Positions 32,522 to 42,236 of a stretch of 64,000 nt of DNA are shown piece after piece; the stretch's first letter is position 1, and every line of letters starts with the position of its first letter. The position numbers and the translations under genes are program-made. This DNA comes from an uncultured Bacteroidales bacterium. Lineage in GTDB: Bacteria; Bacteroidota; Bacteroidia; Bacteroidales; UBA932. The notes below the pieces were generated by a model that was not told where the DNA came from, ran no database searches, and worked only from the letters and a program-made list of their open reading frames with translations. The stretch lies in contig CAMVKH010000001.1 of NCBI GenBank assembly GCA_947168065.1, positions 62,001-126,000 on the forward strand, given 5' to 3'.

Positions 32522-32527
32522 TTTATA

Positions 32528-32535
32528 CAAAGTTA
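32528..32535 (-). promoter_or_regulatory. greA -7 element (leader almost absent)
   Basis: TAACTTTG on the minus strand, ending 7 nt before the ATG. With the usual distance, transcription would start within about 3 nt of the start codon, so the mRNA may be leaderless. Confidence 0.5.
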
Positions 32536-32608
32536 AAAAGAAAAGAATCCCATCCTTGTGGGACCCTTTCCGTGTTCGTTATTTTGTGCAAATATACGGC
32601 TTTTTTCT

Positions 32609-33499
32609 TTAATACCCAATTATCTGAGCCGCTTTTTGACAATCCTTGGCCAACTGCAGGCTGAGCTGTTCGAGCGATGCGAAACGCCGCTCTTCCCGCA
32701 GCCGGGCGATGAATTCGATGCGCAGGTCCAAGCCGTAGATATCCTGGTCAAAGTCGAGGATATGCGTCTCGATGGTAAGGGCGTTCCCCTGCCCTACGGT
32801 GGGCCGGACACCGATATTGCAGACCCCTTTGCATCGCTGGCCGAGCACGTCCACCCATACGGCATAGACGCCGCCCGCGGGGACGAGTTTCAGGGGTTCG
32901 TAGAGCTGCATGTTGGCTGTCGGGAAGCCCAGCTTGCGGCCGATCTTGTTGCCGGCCACCACGACGCCGCAGAGACTGTAGCGATACCCGAGCATGGCCT
33001 CGGCTGCAGCGATGTCGCCCTCGCAGAGCGCAGCACGGATTTTCGTCGAACTGACGGCACCATCTCCTGCCGAAAAGGCTTCGACGCGTATCGGTTCGAC
33101 GCCGCAGCGCGCCACGACTTCCATCATCTGCTCCGGCGAATCGAAGCTGTCGTGGCCGAGCCGATGGTCGTAGCCGAGAATGAGCGTCGTCACGCCCAGC
33201 TGCTTGACCAGGTATTCGCGGACAAACTCCTCAGCCCCCAATTGGCTGAAAGCCCGGGTAAAGGGAAGGATCTCGAAACGGTCCACGCCATAGGAGAGGC
33301 AGCGCTCGCGCTTCTCCCGGAGCGAAGTCAGCAGCCGCAGACGGTCGGCATCCTGCTGCAGTACGCTGCGCGGATGCGGCCAGAAAGTGACCAGCAGGCT
33401 CTCCTGCCCCCGCTGACGGGCGATGGCGCACATCTGACCGATCACCTGCTTGTGACCCAGATGTACGCCATCGAAAAAACCGGTTGCCGCTACAGCCAT
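32609..33499 (-). CDS. ribF: Bifunctional riboflavin kinase/FAD synthetase
   Basis: 296 residues. The N-terminal FAD synthetase domain starts almost at once with GFFDGVHLGHKQVI (the nucleotidyltransferase GxFDGxHxGH motif; the first G-T is replaced by ATGF), and the SSTKIR motif lies near 155. The C-terminal riboflavin kinase has GRKLGFPTANM and the catalytic EAIL-type segment. It converts riboflavin to FMN and FAD. The usual 10-15 residues before the motif are missing because the gene overlaps the end of the glycogen fusion gene by 10 nt. Confidence 0.92.
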   Translation of the reverse strand: MAVAATGFFDGVHLGHKQVIGQMCAIARQRGQESLLVTFWPHPRSVLQQDADRLRLLTSLREKRERCLSYGVDRFEILPFTRAFSQLGAEEFVREYLVKQLGVTTLILGYDHRLGHDSFDSPEQMMEVVARCGVEPIRVEAFSAGDGAVSSTKIRAALCEGDIAAAEAMLGYRYSLCGVVVAGNKIGRKLGFPTANMQLYEPLKLVPAGGVYAVWVDVLGQRCKGVCNIGVRPTVGQGNALTIETHILDFDQDIYGLDLRIEFIARLREERRFASLEQLSLQLAKDCQKAAQIIGY

Positions 33500-36400
33500 T
33501 TCACCAGTTCGAAATCCTGCCGGTGCGGCAGGGCGGGGTTCCAGGCGAAGAGCCGGGCCGCTGCCTCGTAGGTACCGGAGAACTCCGGTACGATCTCCGC
33601 ACGCCAGGTGGCGACACCGTTTTCAAACGATGCCAACTTGAAATCGTAGAGCGCCACGATATGGTGCTCACCCTTGGCATTCTGCTCTGTCAGGATGACT
33701 TCCGCACCCAGGTCTTCCGGATCGAGGTCACCGATACGGACCTTGAGCTCAGTGTTATAGGCCTGGCCGAGCGTCATCGTGGTACGAAGGTTTTCAGGAC
33801 GGCTGTACGAGACGATTTCGATATGGTCCCACTCGCGGCGGACGCGTTTCTTCCAGAAAGCGATGTCGCGTGCAAGGGCGAAATCGTCGGCCAGCAGTTT
33901 TTCGGCCCGTTCCTTGAGCGGCTCGTAGTACTTGTTGCAGTAGTCCGAGAGCATGCGGTTGGTGGTGAAGTTGCAGGCCACCATCGCCACCGTGTTCTTG
34001 ATGGTCTCCACCCAGTTCTTGGAGATGCCCTTGGCATCCTTGTCGTAGAAGCAAGGCACGATCTCGGTCTCGATGATATTGTAGATGGTCGATGAATCGA
34101 GGTCATCCTGGAAGGACTGGTTGTCGTAGGTACGCTCCATCTTCAGGGCCCAGCCGGCGCCCGGCTTGTAGCCTTCCACCCACCATCCGTCCAGCACGGA
34201 GAAGTGCATCACACCGTTCATCACAGCCTTCTCGCCGCTGGTACCGGAGGCTTCCTGCGGACGGGTCGGGTTGTTCATCCAGACGTCGACGCCCTGGACG
34301 AGCAACTTGGCGATGGAGATGTCGTAGTTCGGCACGAACACGATCTTGCCCAGGAACTGCGGCATCTTGGAGATATCGATGATGCGTTTGATCAGGTCCT
34401 GACCGGCGCGGTCGGCGGGATGGGCCTTGCCGGCGAAAAGGAACTGCACGGGACGATCCGGATTGTTGACGATGTCATTCAAACGGTCCAGATTGCTGAA
34501 CAGCAGCGTAGCCCGCTTATAGGTGGCGAAGCGCCGCGCGAAGCCGATGGTCAGCACGTCGTCACGCAGGGTCTCGCGGATCTTGACGATCTCGTGCGGC
34601 GAGTAGTGGCTCGTCAGGGTGGTGTCGGCCATTACTTCCTTAACCTTGTCTATCAGACGCTTGCGCAGTGTCTGGCGGGTATGCCAGATCTTCTCGTCGG
34701 GCACTTCGTAGATACCTTCGAAGCAGCGCTTGTCGTAGTGGTGTGTCTGGAATTCCTTGCCGAAGACCTTGGCGTGGATCTCTTTCCACTCGGGGGCCGT
34801 CCACGTGGGATAGTGGACGCCGTTGGTGACGGAGCTCACATTGAGTTCTTCCGGCAGGTAGCCCGGCCACATCGGCGCGAAGATCTTCTGGCTCACGCGG
34901 CCGTGCAGCCAGCTGACGCCGTTGATCTCCTGCGAGAGATTGGCGGCCAGGAAACTCATGGAGAACTTCTCGGCAGGGTCCTCGGGATGGATCTTGCCCA
35001 GGCCCATGAAGGTGTTCCAGTCGATCTTCATCCGCTCGGGGTAGTGCGAGATATAGATACGCAGCAGGTCTTCCGTGAAGGCGTCATGTCCGGCCGGAAC
35101 CGGGGTGTGCGTGGTGAAGAGCGAAGAGGCGCGCACCACTTCCAGTGCCTCCGGATAGGAAAGATTGTCGTTCTGGATGTACTCGCGCAGGCGTTCGAAA
35201 CCGCAGAAAGCGGCGTGGCCTTCGTTGCAGTGGTACACGTCGGCCTCGATGCCGAGCGCGCGCAGGGCGCGGACACCGCCCACACCGAGCAACAGTTCCT
35301 GTTTGAGGCGGTTCTCCCAGTCACCGCCGTAGAGTTGATGGGTTACCTGGCGGTCTTCGGGGAGATTGTCTTCGTAGTCGGTGTCGAGCAGGAAGAGATC
35401 GGTGCGGCCTACCTCGACCTTCCAGATACGGGCATTGATATTACGGCCCGGGAAGGCTACGCTGATTTTCAGCCAGTTGCCCTGGGCGTCATGCACCGGG
35501 GAAGCCGGAATCTTCGTAAAATCCTGCGGTTCATAGTCGGCAATCTGGTCGCCGTAGGCCGACAGGCGCTGGGTGAAGTAACCGTGACGGTACAGCAGGC
35601 CGATCGCCGTCATGTTGACTTTCATATCGGAGGCTTCCTTCAGGTAGTCGCCGGCCAGGATACCCAGACCGCCGGAATAGATCTTCAGCGACGTGTCGAT
35701 ACCGTACTCCATGCAGAAGTAGGCCACGCGGGCACCCTTGCGGGAAGCCTTTTCATCCATATAGGCCTTGAACTCCTCGTACACGGCGTCCATCCGGACA
35801 AGGAACGAAGGATCCTGTTCCAGTTTGCGGTACTGCTTGAGCGGAATCTTGTCGAGCAGCAGGAGCGGATTGCCGCCGGTCTGTTTCCACAGCGCGGCAT
35901 CAATCCCGCTGAACAGGTCGATGGCCGACTGATTCCAGCACCACCAGAGATTCTTGGCCAGGGCGTCGAGGGGACGGAGCCGCTCGGGCAACTCGCGGCT
36001 GATGAAGACACTCGACCAGGAAGGCTGACCGGCCGCATACCGCGGAGAAGGATGCAGGTGGTCGTCGGGAATCTCGGTAAAGACCTTGCGTGAAGCCTGC
36101 ACCTTGCTGATGGCCTCGGTATAGGCTTCCTTATAATAGACGATGTTGTTGCGCCACAGGGCAACTTCAGAAATCTCCTTGGCATTCTGCCGCCAGGCTG
36201 CCGCCGTGCCGGAATCCAGTCCGGCAGCCTCCACGATCCGGTCCGCGACCTGCAAAACGACATCCGCATAGTTGGCGTCGTTGCGCTCGATCACCTGGAT
36301 GCCCGGATGCGGCTCTTTACAGTGCTCGCGCACCCAGAGGCCGAAGCCGGCCAGCGAGGTGGTCGTGGTCGGCACGCTGAAGGCGAGCGACTCGAGCGGT

Positions 36401-37722
36401 GTATAGCCCCAGGGCTCATAATACGACGGGAACACGGTCAGGTCCATACCCGGAATCAGGTCGTAATAGCGCATGTTGAAGATGCCGTCGTCGCCGTTCA
36501 GGTAGGTCGGCACGAAGAACACGTGCACCTTGCTTCCCGGCTTATTGTCGAGCTTGAGCTCCCGGAAACGGCGCATGACGATATCGTAGTCATCCATCAG
36601 ATAGTGAGTGGTCTGGGTGGTGTGTGCGCCCGCGCTTCCGCCCAGTTTGGCAAGAAGTTCCTTGTCAGGGCCGTTGTTGCCCGAAGGGACCATCACGAAG
36701 GCCAGGATATGGCGTCCGGCGCCCTTTCCGTCATTGATCCGGCCGAGTGCGTCGAGGAATACATCGATACCTTTGTTGCTGTATTCGTAGCGGCCGCCGA
36801 TGGCGACCAGCAGGTCGTTGTCATCGAAGTTCTCACCGGCCATGGCAGAGGCCACCTCCAGCAGTTTGGCGCGGGCCGCAGCGCGGCATTCGTCGTAGTG
36901 CTCCGCATCGGGAGTAAAACTGTTTTCAAAGCCGTTGGGCGTGATGACGTCGCAGTCGCGGCCGAGGAACTGCTTGCACTCGAGGGCCGTGATCTGGCTG
37001 ACGGTCGTGAATACGTCGGAAGCCGTAGCGGACGCCTTCTCAAGCGAATGGCGGGCCACGACGCCGTACTCGTGGGACAGTCGGTCAGCGTCCAGGTTCT
37101 CGAGTCCGTCGTAAAGCGGGATGTTCTTCCCGGCTACGCAACGGCCGATGACCGTGGCGTGCGTGGTGAAGATCGTGCCGATGGGGAGATTCGCCATCTT
37201 GAGGTAGAGCAGGCCGGCGCCGGTCATCCATTCGTGGAACTGGGCAACGACCTTGTCGTGCGGTTTGACGTTGTAGCGCACGAAACTCTCGATCACCTTT
37301 CCGGCCGCATAACCGAAGAGGGCCGATTCGACATAATCCCAGCCGCCGCTGATGGAGTCCACGCCAAAGCGCTTCCAGAGCTCGGTCAGGATCTGGTCCT
37401 TGTTCCCGATGAAGGTCGTGAAGTCGACCAGGATGGCCACAGGCTCTCCGGCGACGTTCCAGTGGCCGACGCGGAGGCGGAGCCCCTCTTTCGCCGCGGC
37501 CATGCGCCACGAGCGGAACAGCATCGGATCTTCCTTGAATTCCGGGTTCTGGTCTACGTCGCGCCAGACATCAGGACCGATATGGATATGGTGGTTTTTC
37601 TTGAATGAAGTGCCCAGAAAGAGGGCTTTGGTGGCAATAACGGTGTGGATTCCGCCTACCTTGTTGCAAACTTCCCAACTGGTCTCGAACAGGTAGTCGG
37701 GCATCGTAAAATCATGATTCAT
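33490..37722 (-). CDS. Fused GT3 glycogen synthase and alpha-glucan phosphorylase
   Basis: 1410 residues with two enzymes. Residues 1-550 match the GT3 (eukaryote-like, UDP-glucose-using) glycogen synthase: FETSWEVCNKVGGIHTVIATK at the start, FHEWMTGAGLLYL and YEPWGYTPLESLAF near the end of this half. Residues from about 570 match TIGR02094-type GT35 phosphorylases (LRPLDALAKNLWWCWN; ARVAYFCMEYGID; PTRPQEASGTSGEKAVMNG near the PLP site). One half builds and the other breaks glycogen. The fusion recurs in some Bacteroidales. It is the last large gene of the glycogen cluster, 4 nt from the GH57 gene. Confidence 0.93.
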   Translation of the reverse strand: MNHDFTMPDYLFETSWEVCNKVGGIHTVIATKALFLGTSFKKNHHIHIGPDVWRDVDQNPEFKEDPMLFRSWRMAAAKEGLRLRVGHWNVAGEPVAILVDFTTFIGNKDQILTELWKRFGVDSISGGWDYVESALFGYAAGKVIESFVRYNVKPHDKVVAQFHEWMTGAGLLYLKMANLPIGTIFTTHATVIGRCVAGKNIPLYDGLENLDADRLSHEYGVVARHSLEKASATASDVFTTVSQITALECKQFLGRDCDVITPNGFENSFTPDAEHYDECRAAARAKLLEVASAMAGENFDDNDLLVAIGGRYEYSNKGIDVFLDALGRINDGKGAGRHILAFVMVPSGNNGPDKELLAKLGGSAGAHTTQTTHYLMDDYDIVMRRFRELKLDNKPGSKVHVFFVPTYLNGDDGIFNMRYYDLIPGMDLTVFPSYYEPWGYTPLESLAFSVPTTTTSLAGFGLWVREHCKEPHPGIQVIERNDANYADVVLQVADRIVEAAGLDSGTAAAWRQNAKEISEVALWRNNIVYYKEAYTEAISKVQASRKVFTEIPDDHLHPSPRYAAGQPSWSSVFISRELPERLRPLDALAKNLWWCWNQSAIDLFSGIDAALWKQTGGNPLLLLDKIPLKQYRKLEQDPSFLVRMDAVYEEFKAYMDEKASRKGARVAYFCMEYGIDTSLKIYSGGLGILAGDYLKEASDMKVNMTAIGLLYRHGYFTQRLSAYGDQIADYEPQDFTKIPASPVHDAQGNWLKISVAFPGRNINARIWKVEVGRTDLFLLDTDYEDNLPEDRQVTHQLYGGDWENRLKQELLLGVGGVRALRALGIEADVYHCNEGHAAFCGFERLREYIQNDNLSYPEALEVVRASSLFTTHTPVPAGHDAFTEDLLRIYISHYPERMKIDWNTFMGLGKIHPEDPAEKFSMSFLAANLSQEINGVSWLHGRVSQKIFAPMWPGYLPEELNVSSVTNGVHYPTWTAPEWKEIHAKVFGKEFQTHHYDKRCFEGIYEVPDEKIWHTRQTLRKRLIDKVKEVMADTTLTSHYSPHEIVKIRETLRDDVLTIGFARRFATYKRATLLFSNLDRLNDIVNNPDRPVQFLFAGKAHPADRAGQDLIKRIIDISKMPQFLGKIVFVPNYDISIAKLLVQGVDVWMNNPTRPQEASGTSGEKAVMNGVMHFSVLDGWWVEGYKPGAGWALKMERTYDNQSFQDDLDSSTIYNIIETEIVPCFYDKDAKGISKNWVETIKNTVAMVACNFTTNRMLSDYCNKYYEPLKERAEKLLADDFALARDIAFWKKRVRREWDHIEIVSYSRPENLRTTMTLGQAYNTELKVRIGDLDPEDLGAEVILTEQNAKGEHHIVALYDFKLASFENGVATWRAEIVPEFSGTYEAAARLFAWNPALPHRQDFELVKWL

Positions 37723-37726
37723 AGAG

Positions 37727-38944
37727 TCAATTCAGGTTTTTTGCCTTCTTTGCAGATTTCAGTTTTTCATTGACGCGCAGCTCGAAGTCGGCCAGGACGT
37801 TCATGTAGTTGATAAAGGCCTCATAGGGCGTGTCGTAGGGGTTGAAGTAGCTGTGGACGCTGCCGTCGGAGAAGAACTTCGTGCACATGTAGTAGAAGTG
37901 GTCGCTCTCCTGCAGCTTGCGGAAAACACTGATCAGGTTGTCGTCCTTGGTCTTGTAAACATCGGCCTCCAGGGCGTAGAGCTTGTTGAACGCTTCCTCC
38001 TGCAGTTCGTTGCCCAGCCAGGCGCTGGTGTCGCGCTCCTCGTCGGCCCAGGAGATCGGGAACGGAACGTGGAGCGGTGCCACGGGCTGATAGCGCTGCG
38101 CGGCCTCGGAAGGCGTGCAGAAATCCAGCTTGCGGGACAGGATCGCGGCAGGTACGGCATTCAGGAAATCGAAGATGCCGCTGGCACTGCGCTGGTGCTC
38201 ACCGAAGGTCTCGTAGTCCATGAAGAGGTTCAGCACATCGTCTTTCTCCAGGGCGGAGAGGGCCCAGTCGGCGAACTTGTCGGCCGTCAGCGGCCAGCCG
38301 TTCCACGCTTTGTTCGAGAAACGGAAGGCGATGTCGTCGCTCAGGTTGAAGTTGCGCAGCAGGAGCTTCAGGCGCGGGTTGATGGCGTTCACATAGACGA
38401 AGTTGGGGCTCTTCCAACCCAGGATGTGCTTGGCGCCCTCGGTCAGCATCACCCCATAGCCCATCTCGGCCACGGCGGCGCCGATGGCGTCGGAGTAGAT
38501 GAGCTCGGTGTTGCGGAACACGGTGGGCTTGACGCCGAACAAGCGCTTGGTCAGGTCGGCGTGCTGCTTGACCTGCTTCTTGAACTCCGTCATCGAGGAG
38601 AGCGAAGCGAGCGAATGGGAATAGGTCTCGGCCAGGAATTCCACGCAGCCGGTGTCGGCGAGCGACTTGAAACTGTCGATCACCTCAGGGGCATAGCGTT
38701 CAAACTGCTCGATGGCGACACCCGAGATGGAGAAGGCCACCTTGAAGGCGCCGTTGTGCCGCAGGATGAGGTCGTGCAGCAGCCGGTTGGCCGGCAGGTA
38801 GCAGCGTTCCGCCACCCGGCGCACGATGGTCCGGTTGGAGAAATCGTCGAGATAATGGTAGTCGTTGCCGATGTCGAAGAAGCGGAACTGCCGCAGACGG
38901 TCGGGCTGGTGGACCTGGAAGTAGAAACAAACTGACTTATTCAT
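37727..38944 (-). CDS. GH57-family alpha-amylase-like protein
   Basis: 405 residues, (beta/alpha)7-barrel type. It starts MNKSVCFYFQVHQPDRLRQF, the GH57 opening in which HQP is motif 1. An ETYSHSLASL segment and MDYETFGEH match the later conserved motifs holding active-site acids. The start is placed at 38944, just before HQP; the longer frame to 38983 adds residues overlapping the neighbouring gene's spacer. It probably debranches or hydrolyses alpha-glucans in the cytoplasm. Confidence 0.9.
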   Translation of the reverse strand: MNKSVCFYFQVHQPDRLRQFRFFDIGNDYHYLDDFSNRTIVRRVAERCYLPANRLLHDLILRHNGAFKVAFSISGVAIEQFERYAPEVIDSFKSLADTGCVEFLAETYSHSLASLSSMTEFKKQVKQHADLTKRLFGVKPTVFRNTELIYSDAIGAAVAEMGYGVMLTEGAKHILGWKSPNFVYVNAINPRLKLLLRNFNLSDDIAFRFSNKAWNGWPLTADKFADWALSALEKDDVLNLFMDYETFGEHQRSASGIFDFLNAVPAAILSRKLDFCTPSEAAQRYQPVAPLHVPFPISWADEERDTSAWLGNELQEEAFNKLYALEADVYKTKDDNLISVFRKLQESDHFYYMCTKFFSDGSVHSYFNPYDTPYEAFINYMNVLADFELRVNEKLKSAKKAKNLN

Positions 38945-38957
38945 ATCGTTACTTTTT

Positions 38958-40247
38958 TTATTTTCCGCTGACGGCCGATTCATAAACCCGCTTCACCTTG
39001 ACGGCGGCGCTGTCCCATTTGAGATTGTCGACTTCCTCGCGGCCTTTCTCCGCGGCCAGACTGGAGAGTGCCGGGTAATTGAGGAGTCCGTACATCGCGT
39101 CGGCCAGGGCGTTGACGTCCCAGAAGTCGACTTTGATGGCATACTTGAGCACTTCGGCCACGCCCGACTGTTTCGAAATGATGGTCGGCACGTCGGTCTT
39201 CATCGCCTCGAGCGGCGAGATGCCGAAGGGTTCGGAGACCGAAGGCATCACATAGACATCGGAGAGGGCGAACATCTTCTGGACGTCGTCTCCGCGCAGG
39301 AATCCCGTGAAGTAGAATCGGTCGGCGATGCCGAGCTTCGCCACGTAGCGGACGCAGCGGTTCATCATGTCACCGCTGCCGGCCATCACGAAGCGGGTGT
39401 CCGGACAGACCTTGAGCACCTTGGCGGCCGCCTCGATGAAATACTCGGGGCCTTTCTGGAAGGTGATGCGGCCCAGGAAGGTGATGACCTTGTCTTTCAC
39501 GCCGCGGTTGACCGAAATCTTTTCCCGGCCGGAGAAATCCACGGCATTGTGGACCGTCACGACCTTCTCGGGATCGATGCCGTATTTGTTGATGACGATG
39601 TTGCGGGTCAGGTCACTCACCGTGATGACCTTGTCGGCTTCGAGCATGCCCTGCCGTTCGATGGCATAGACGCGCGTATCGATGTTGTCGGCGCTGCCGC
39701 GGTCAAAAGAGGTGGCGTGCACGTGGATGACCAGCGGCTTGCCGGACACACGCTTGGCGGCAATGCCGGCCAGATAGGTAAGCCAGTCGTGAGCGTGGAT
39801 CACGTCGAACTCCTGCTCGGCCGCGATCGCTCCGGCTACCATGGCGTAGCGGGAGACCTCTTCCATGAGGTTCTTGCCGTATTTGCCGGAGAATTTGTAT
39901 TTCTGGCGGAACCAGAACTTGAACTCCTCGGCCTGGCTGCGCTGTTCCTCCTCCACCAGCTCGGTGAAGTCGGTCGGGTCGATGTAGGGATGCAGGTTGG
40001 AGCCCACGCGCAGGAACTGGACCTTTCCGAGGAACTCTTCGATGTCGTGGCACGTGTCATAGACGGCCACGTCGCTGGCATTGATGATGCGCACGGCGCT
40101 CTGGTCTTCGTCACCGCTCGCGGACGGCATGACGAAAAGCACATCCACGCCGCAATGGGCCAGGCCCTTGGTCATGCCATAGCAGGCTGTTCCCAGACCG
40201 CCCGCGATATGGGGCGGAAATTCCCAGCCGAACATCAGGACTCTCAT
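38958..40247 (-). CDS. GT4-family glycosyltransferase, probably glycogen-linked
   Basis: 429 residues, GT-B fold. MRVLMFGWEFPPHIAGGLGTAC gives the N-terminal nucleotide-sugar entry loop; GRITFQKGPEYFIEAAAKVL and MPSVSEPFGISPLEAM (E-x7-E region) mark the C-terminal donor site. It is conserved next to GH57 and debranching genes in Bacteroidales glycogen loci and may prime or extend glucan chains. It overlaps the debranching gene by 4 nt. Confidence 0.88.
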   Translation of the reverse strand: MRVLMFGWEFPPHIAGGLGTACYGMTKGLAHCGVDVLFVMPSASGDEDQSAVRIINASDVAVYDTCHDIEEFLGKVQFLRVGSNLHPYIDPTDFTELVEEEQRSQAEEFKFWFRQKYKFSGKYGKNLMEEVSRYAMVAGAIAAEQEFDVIHAHDWLTYLAGIAAKRVSGKPLVIHVHATSFDRGSADNIDTRVYAIERQGMLEADKVITVSDLTRNIVINKYGIDPEKVVTVHNAVDFSGREKISVNRGVKDKVITFLGRITFQKGPEYFIEAAAKVLKVCPDTRFVMAGSGDMMNRCVRYVAKLGIADRFYFTGFLRGDDVQKMFALSDVYVMPSVSEPFGISPLEAMKTDVPTIISKQSGVAEVLKYAIKVDFWDVNALADAMYGLLNYPALSSLAAEKGREEVDNLKWDSAAVKVKRVYESAVSGK

Positions 40248-42184
40248 AGCGATTCCTCCTTATCCTTATATTGCTTGATCAGATATTTCACCCTGAGGAT
40301 CTCCGCCACGCTGAGAGCGGAGTTGATGGCACCGTGCGGGTTGTACGGCGGGTCGCCATCGTAGATCTCGGCTACGGCCGCGATGCCGTGGATGTTCAGG
40401 TCTTCCTGGAAGCCGTCGACCAGCTCCTGCGCCTTGCGCACGAACGAAGGACCGAAGAGCTTGAAACTGGCATCGGCATAGGCACCCAGCAGCCAGGGGC
40501 GCGTACAGCCGTTGTGGGTGGCGGTGTCACGCTCGATCTGGTTGCCGTCGTAGCGGGAGCGGTAGAGCGGATTCTTCGGCGACAGCGTGCGGATGCCGCG
40601 CGTGGTCACCAGTTCGCGGGAGACGGCGTGCAGGATCTCGGCCTGCACTTCCTCGGACACGGGGCTGTAGGCCAGCGAGCAGGCATACAGCTGGTTGGGA
40701 CGGGTAAAGACATTCTGTCCGTTCTCGTCCACGTAGTCAGCCAGGTGTCTGCGGGCTTCGACCCAGAACAGGTCGAAGAAGCAGGCTTCGATGGCCGACT
40801 TGACTTCCTGGCAACGCCGGGTGAAGGCACCGGGTTTCCCATAGCGGGTCTCCATCTCCAAGGCGAAGCACACAGCGTTGTACCACAGGCAGTTAGTCTC
40901 CACCTGGTAGCCACGGCGTTCGGTCACGGGCTTGCCGTCGATGTAGGCGTTCATCCAGCTCAGGGCCACACCCGGTTTCTCTGCCCAGAGCAGGCCGTTG
41001 TCGTGGAGCCTCACTTCGGGGCGGCCGCCCATGTAGCTTTCGACCACCTTCTTGAGGAACTTGCCATATTTCTTCCAGGCACCTGCCTCGTCGCCGGTAA
41101 AGCGGGCCAGCTGCTGCACCGCCTCGGTCAGGCGGAGCGGAGATTCTACCTGGTTGCTTCCCTGGAGGAAAGCGTCGGTATTTTCGGTGATCAGGTCAGA
41201 AAGGATCTTCTCGAACAGTTTGGCGTCACCCTTGTTGCAGAGCGTCAGGCCCGGCAGGGCGATGCAGGTCTCGCGCATGCCGCCGATCTCGTGCCACGAG
41301 AAGCCGGTGCAGATACGGGAAAATTTCCCTTTCGTGGCGAAATTCTGCTCGGCTGCGGCCTTCAGGCAGTTGTCGTAGTTGTCGCGCGGCATCCGGCGCT
41401 TGGTCTCGCGGGTAAACTGGGCCTTGAGGTTCTGGGGCGGAAGGGGCGTGGTCGAAGCGGAGAAAACGACGCTCTCCCCTTTCTTGAGCGGCATCTCGAA
41501 AAAGCCCGGGACCAGCAGGTCTTCCTGGCAGTCGAAACCGCGGCGGTATTCTTCCTTATAGACGACATTCCTGTACCAGTCGGGGACATGGATGTATTCG
41601 CAGGGCTTGGAGAGCTGCAGGTTCAGATCCGGGAAGTCGCGGTACATGCAGAACGACACGCCGCCCTCGATGTTCTTGTAATGGGTGTCGGCGTCCGCAT
41701 TGGCCACGGTCAGCGCATGGATGCTCCGGAAGGCCAGATAGGGCTTGAGCCGGAGTACCGTATGGGAGTGCGCATCCAGCAGCGTGTAGCGGATCATCAG
41801 CTGTTCGCTGCCCGCTGCGAAGAGGATTTCTTTCCTGAAGAGCATGCCGCCCACCCGGTAGGTGATCACCGGGAAGGGATCCATCTCGAAATCCACGATA
41901 TACTTGTGGCCACGGGGTTCGTACACGTCGCCATAGCAATGGATGCCCAGGTTGAAAGGCATGCCGTGCTGGAACAGGGTCTCGTCGAGTGCCGACAGGA
42001 GCATGTAGCGGTGTCCGCCGAACTTCTCGATCGGAACGGCGAAAAGGCCGTGGTACTTGCGGGTGTTGCAGCACACGATCGTCGTGTTGCAGTAGCCGCC
42101 GGCCCGGTTGGTCGCGAGAAGCTCCCGCTTGAGGGAGTACTCGAGGTTCACGAGTTCCGCCTTGTTGAATTGCAAATAAGCCAT
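40244..42184 (-). CDS. Glycogen debranching enzyme (amylo-alpha-1,6-glucosidase type)
   Basis: 646 residues. The N-terminal domain (about 1-230) contains LLATNRAGGYCNTTIV and CNTRKYHGLF, characteristic of bacterial/archaeal GDE N-termini. The C-terminal (alpha/alpha)6 part contains HDNGLLWAEKPGVALSWMNA, with the catalytic acids of GH133. It removes 1,6-linked branch stubs, opposing the branching enzyme upstream. Confidence 0.9.
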   Translation of the reverse strand: MAYLQFNKAELVNLEYSLKRELLATNRAGGYCNTTIVCCNTRKYHGLFAVPIEKFGGHRYMLLSALDETLFQHGMPFNLGIHCYGDVYEPRGHKYIVDFEMDPFPVITYRVGGMLFRKEILFAAGSEQLMIRYTLLDAHSHTVLRLKPYLAFRSIHALTVANADADTHYKNIEGGVSFCMYRDFPDLNLQLSKPCEYIHVPDWYRNVVYKEEYRRGFDCQEDLLVPGFFEMPLKKGESVVFSASTTPLPPQNLKAQFTRETKRRMPRDNYDNCLKAAAEQNFATKGKFSRICTGFSWHEIGGMRETCIALPGLTLCNKGDAKLFEKILSDLITENTDAFLQGSNQVESPLRLTEAVQQLARFTGDEAGAWKKYGKFLKKVVESYMGGRPEVRLHDNGLLWAEKPGVALSWMNAYIDGKPVTERRGYQVETNCLWYNAVCFALEMETRYGKPGAFTRRCQEVKSAIEACFFDLFWVEARRHLADYVDENGQNVFTRPNQLYACSLAYSPVSEEVQAEILHAVSRELVTTRGIRTLSPKNPLYRSRYDGNQIERDTATHNGCTRPWLLGAYADASFKLFGPSFVRKAQELVDGFQEDLNIHGIAAVAEIYDGDPPYNPHGAINSALSVAEILRVKYLIKQYKDKEESL

Positions 42185-42208
42185 TGTCTCACGTACAGTT
42201 TAATCGCG

Positions 42209-42216
42209 CAAATTTA
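42209..42216 (-). promoter_or_regulatory. -7 element upstream of the debranching-GT4-GH57-synthase unit
   Basis: TAAATTTG on the minus strand, with a leader of about 20 nt to the ATG at 42184. It lies in the 52-nt gap after glgB, giving the four downstream genes their own promoter in addition to any read-through. Confidence 0.5.
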
Positions 42217-42236
42217 AGAAAAACTAAGATATCTTA

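Noticed and set aside
40271-42217. 648-codon plus-strand frame antisense to the debranching enzyme
   Set aside because: A mirror of the real gene caused by GC-rich third positions; it shows no domain features, whereas the minus strand encodes a clear enzyme.
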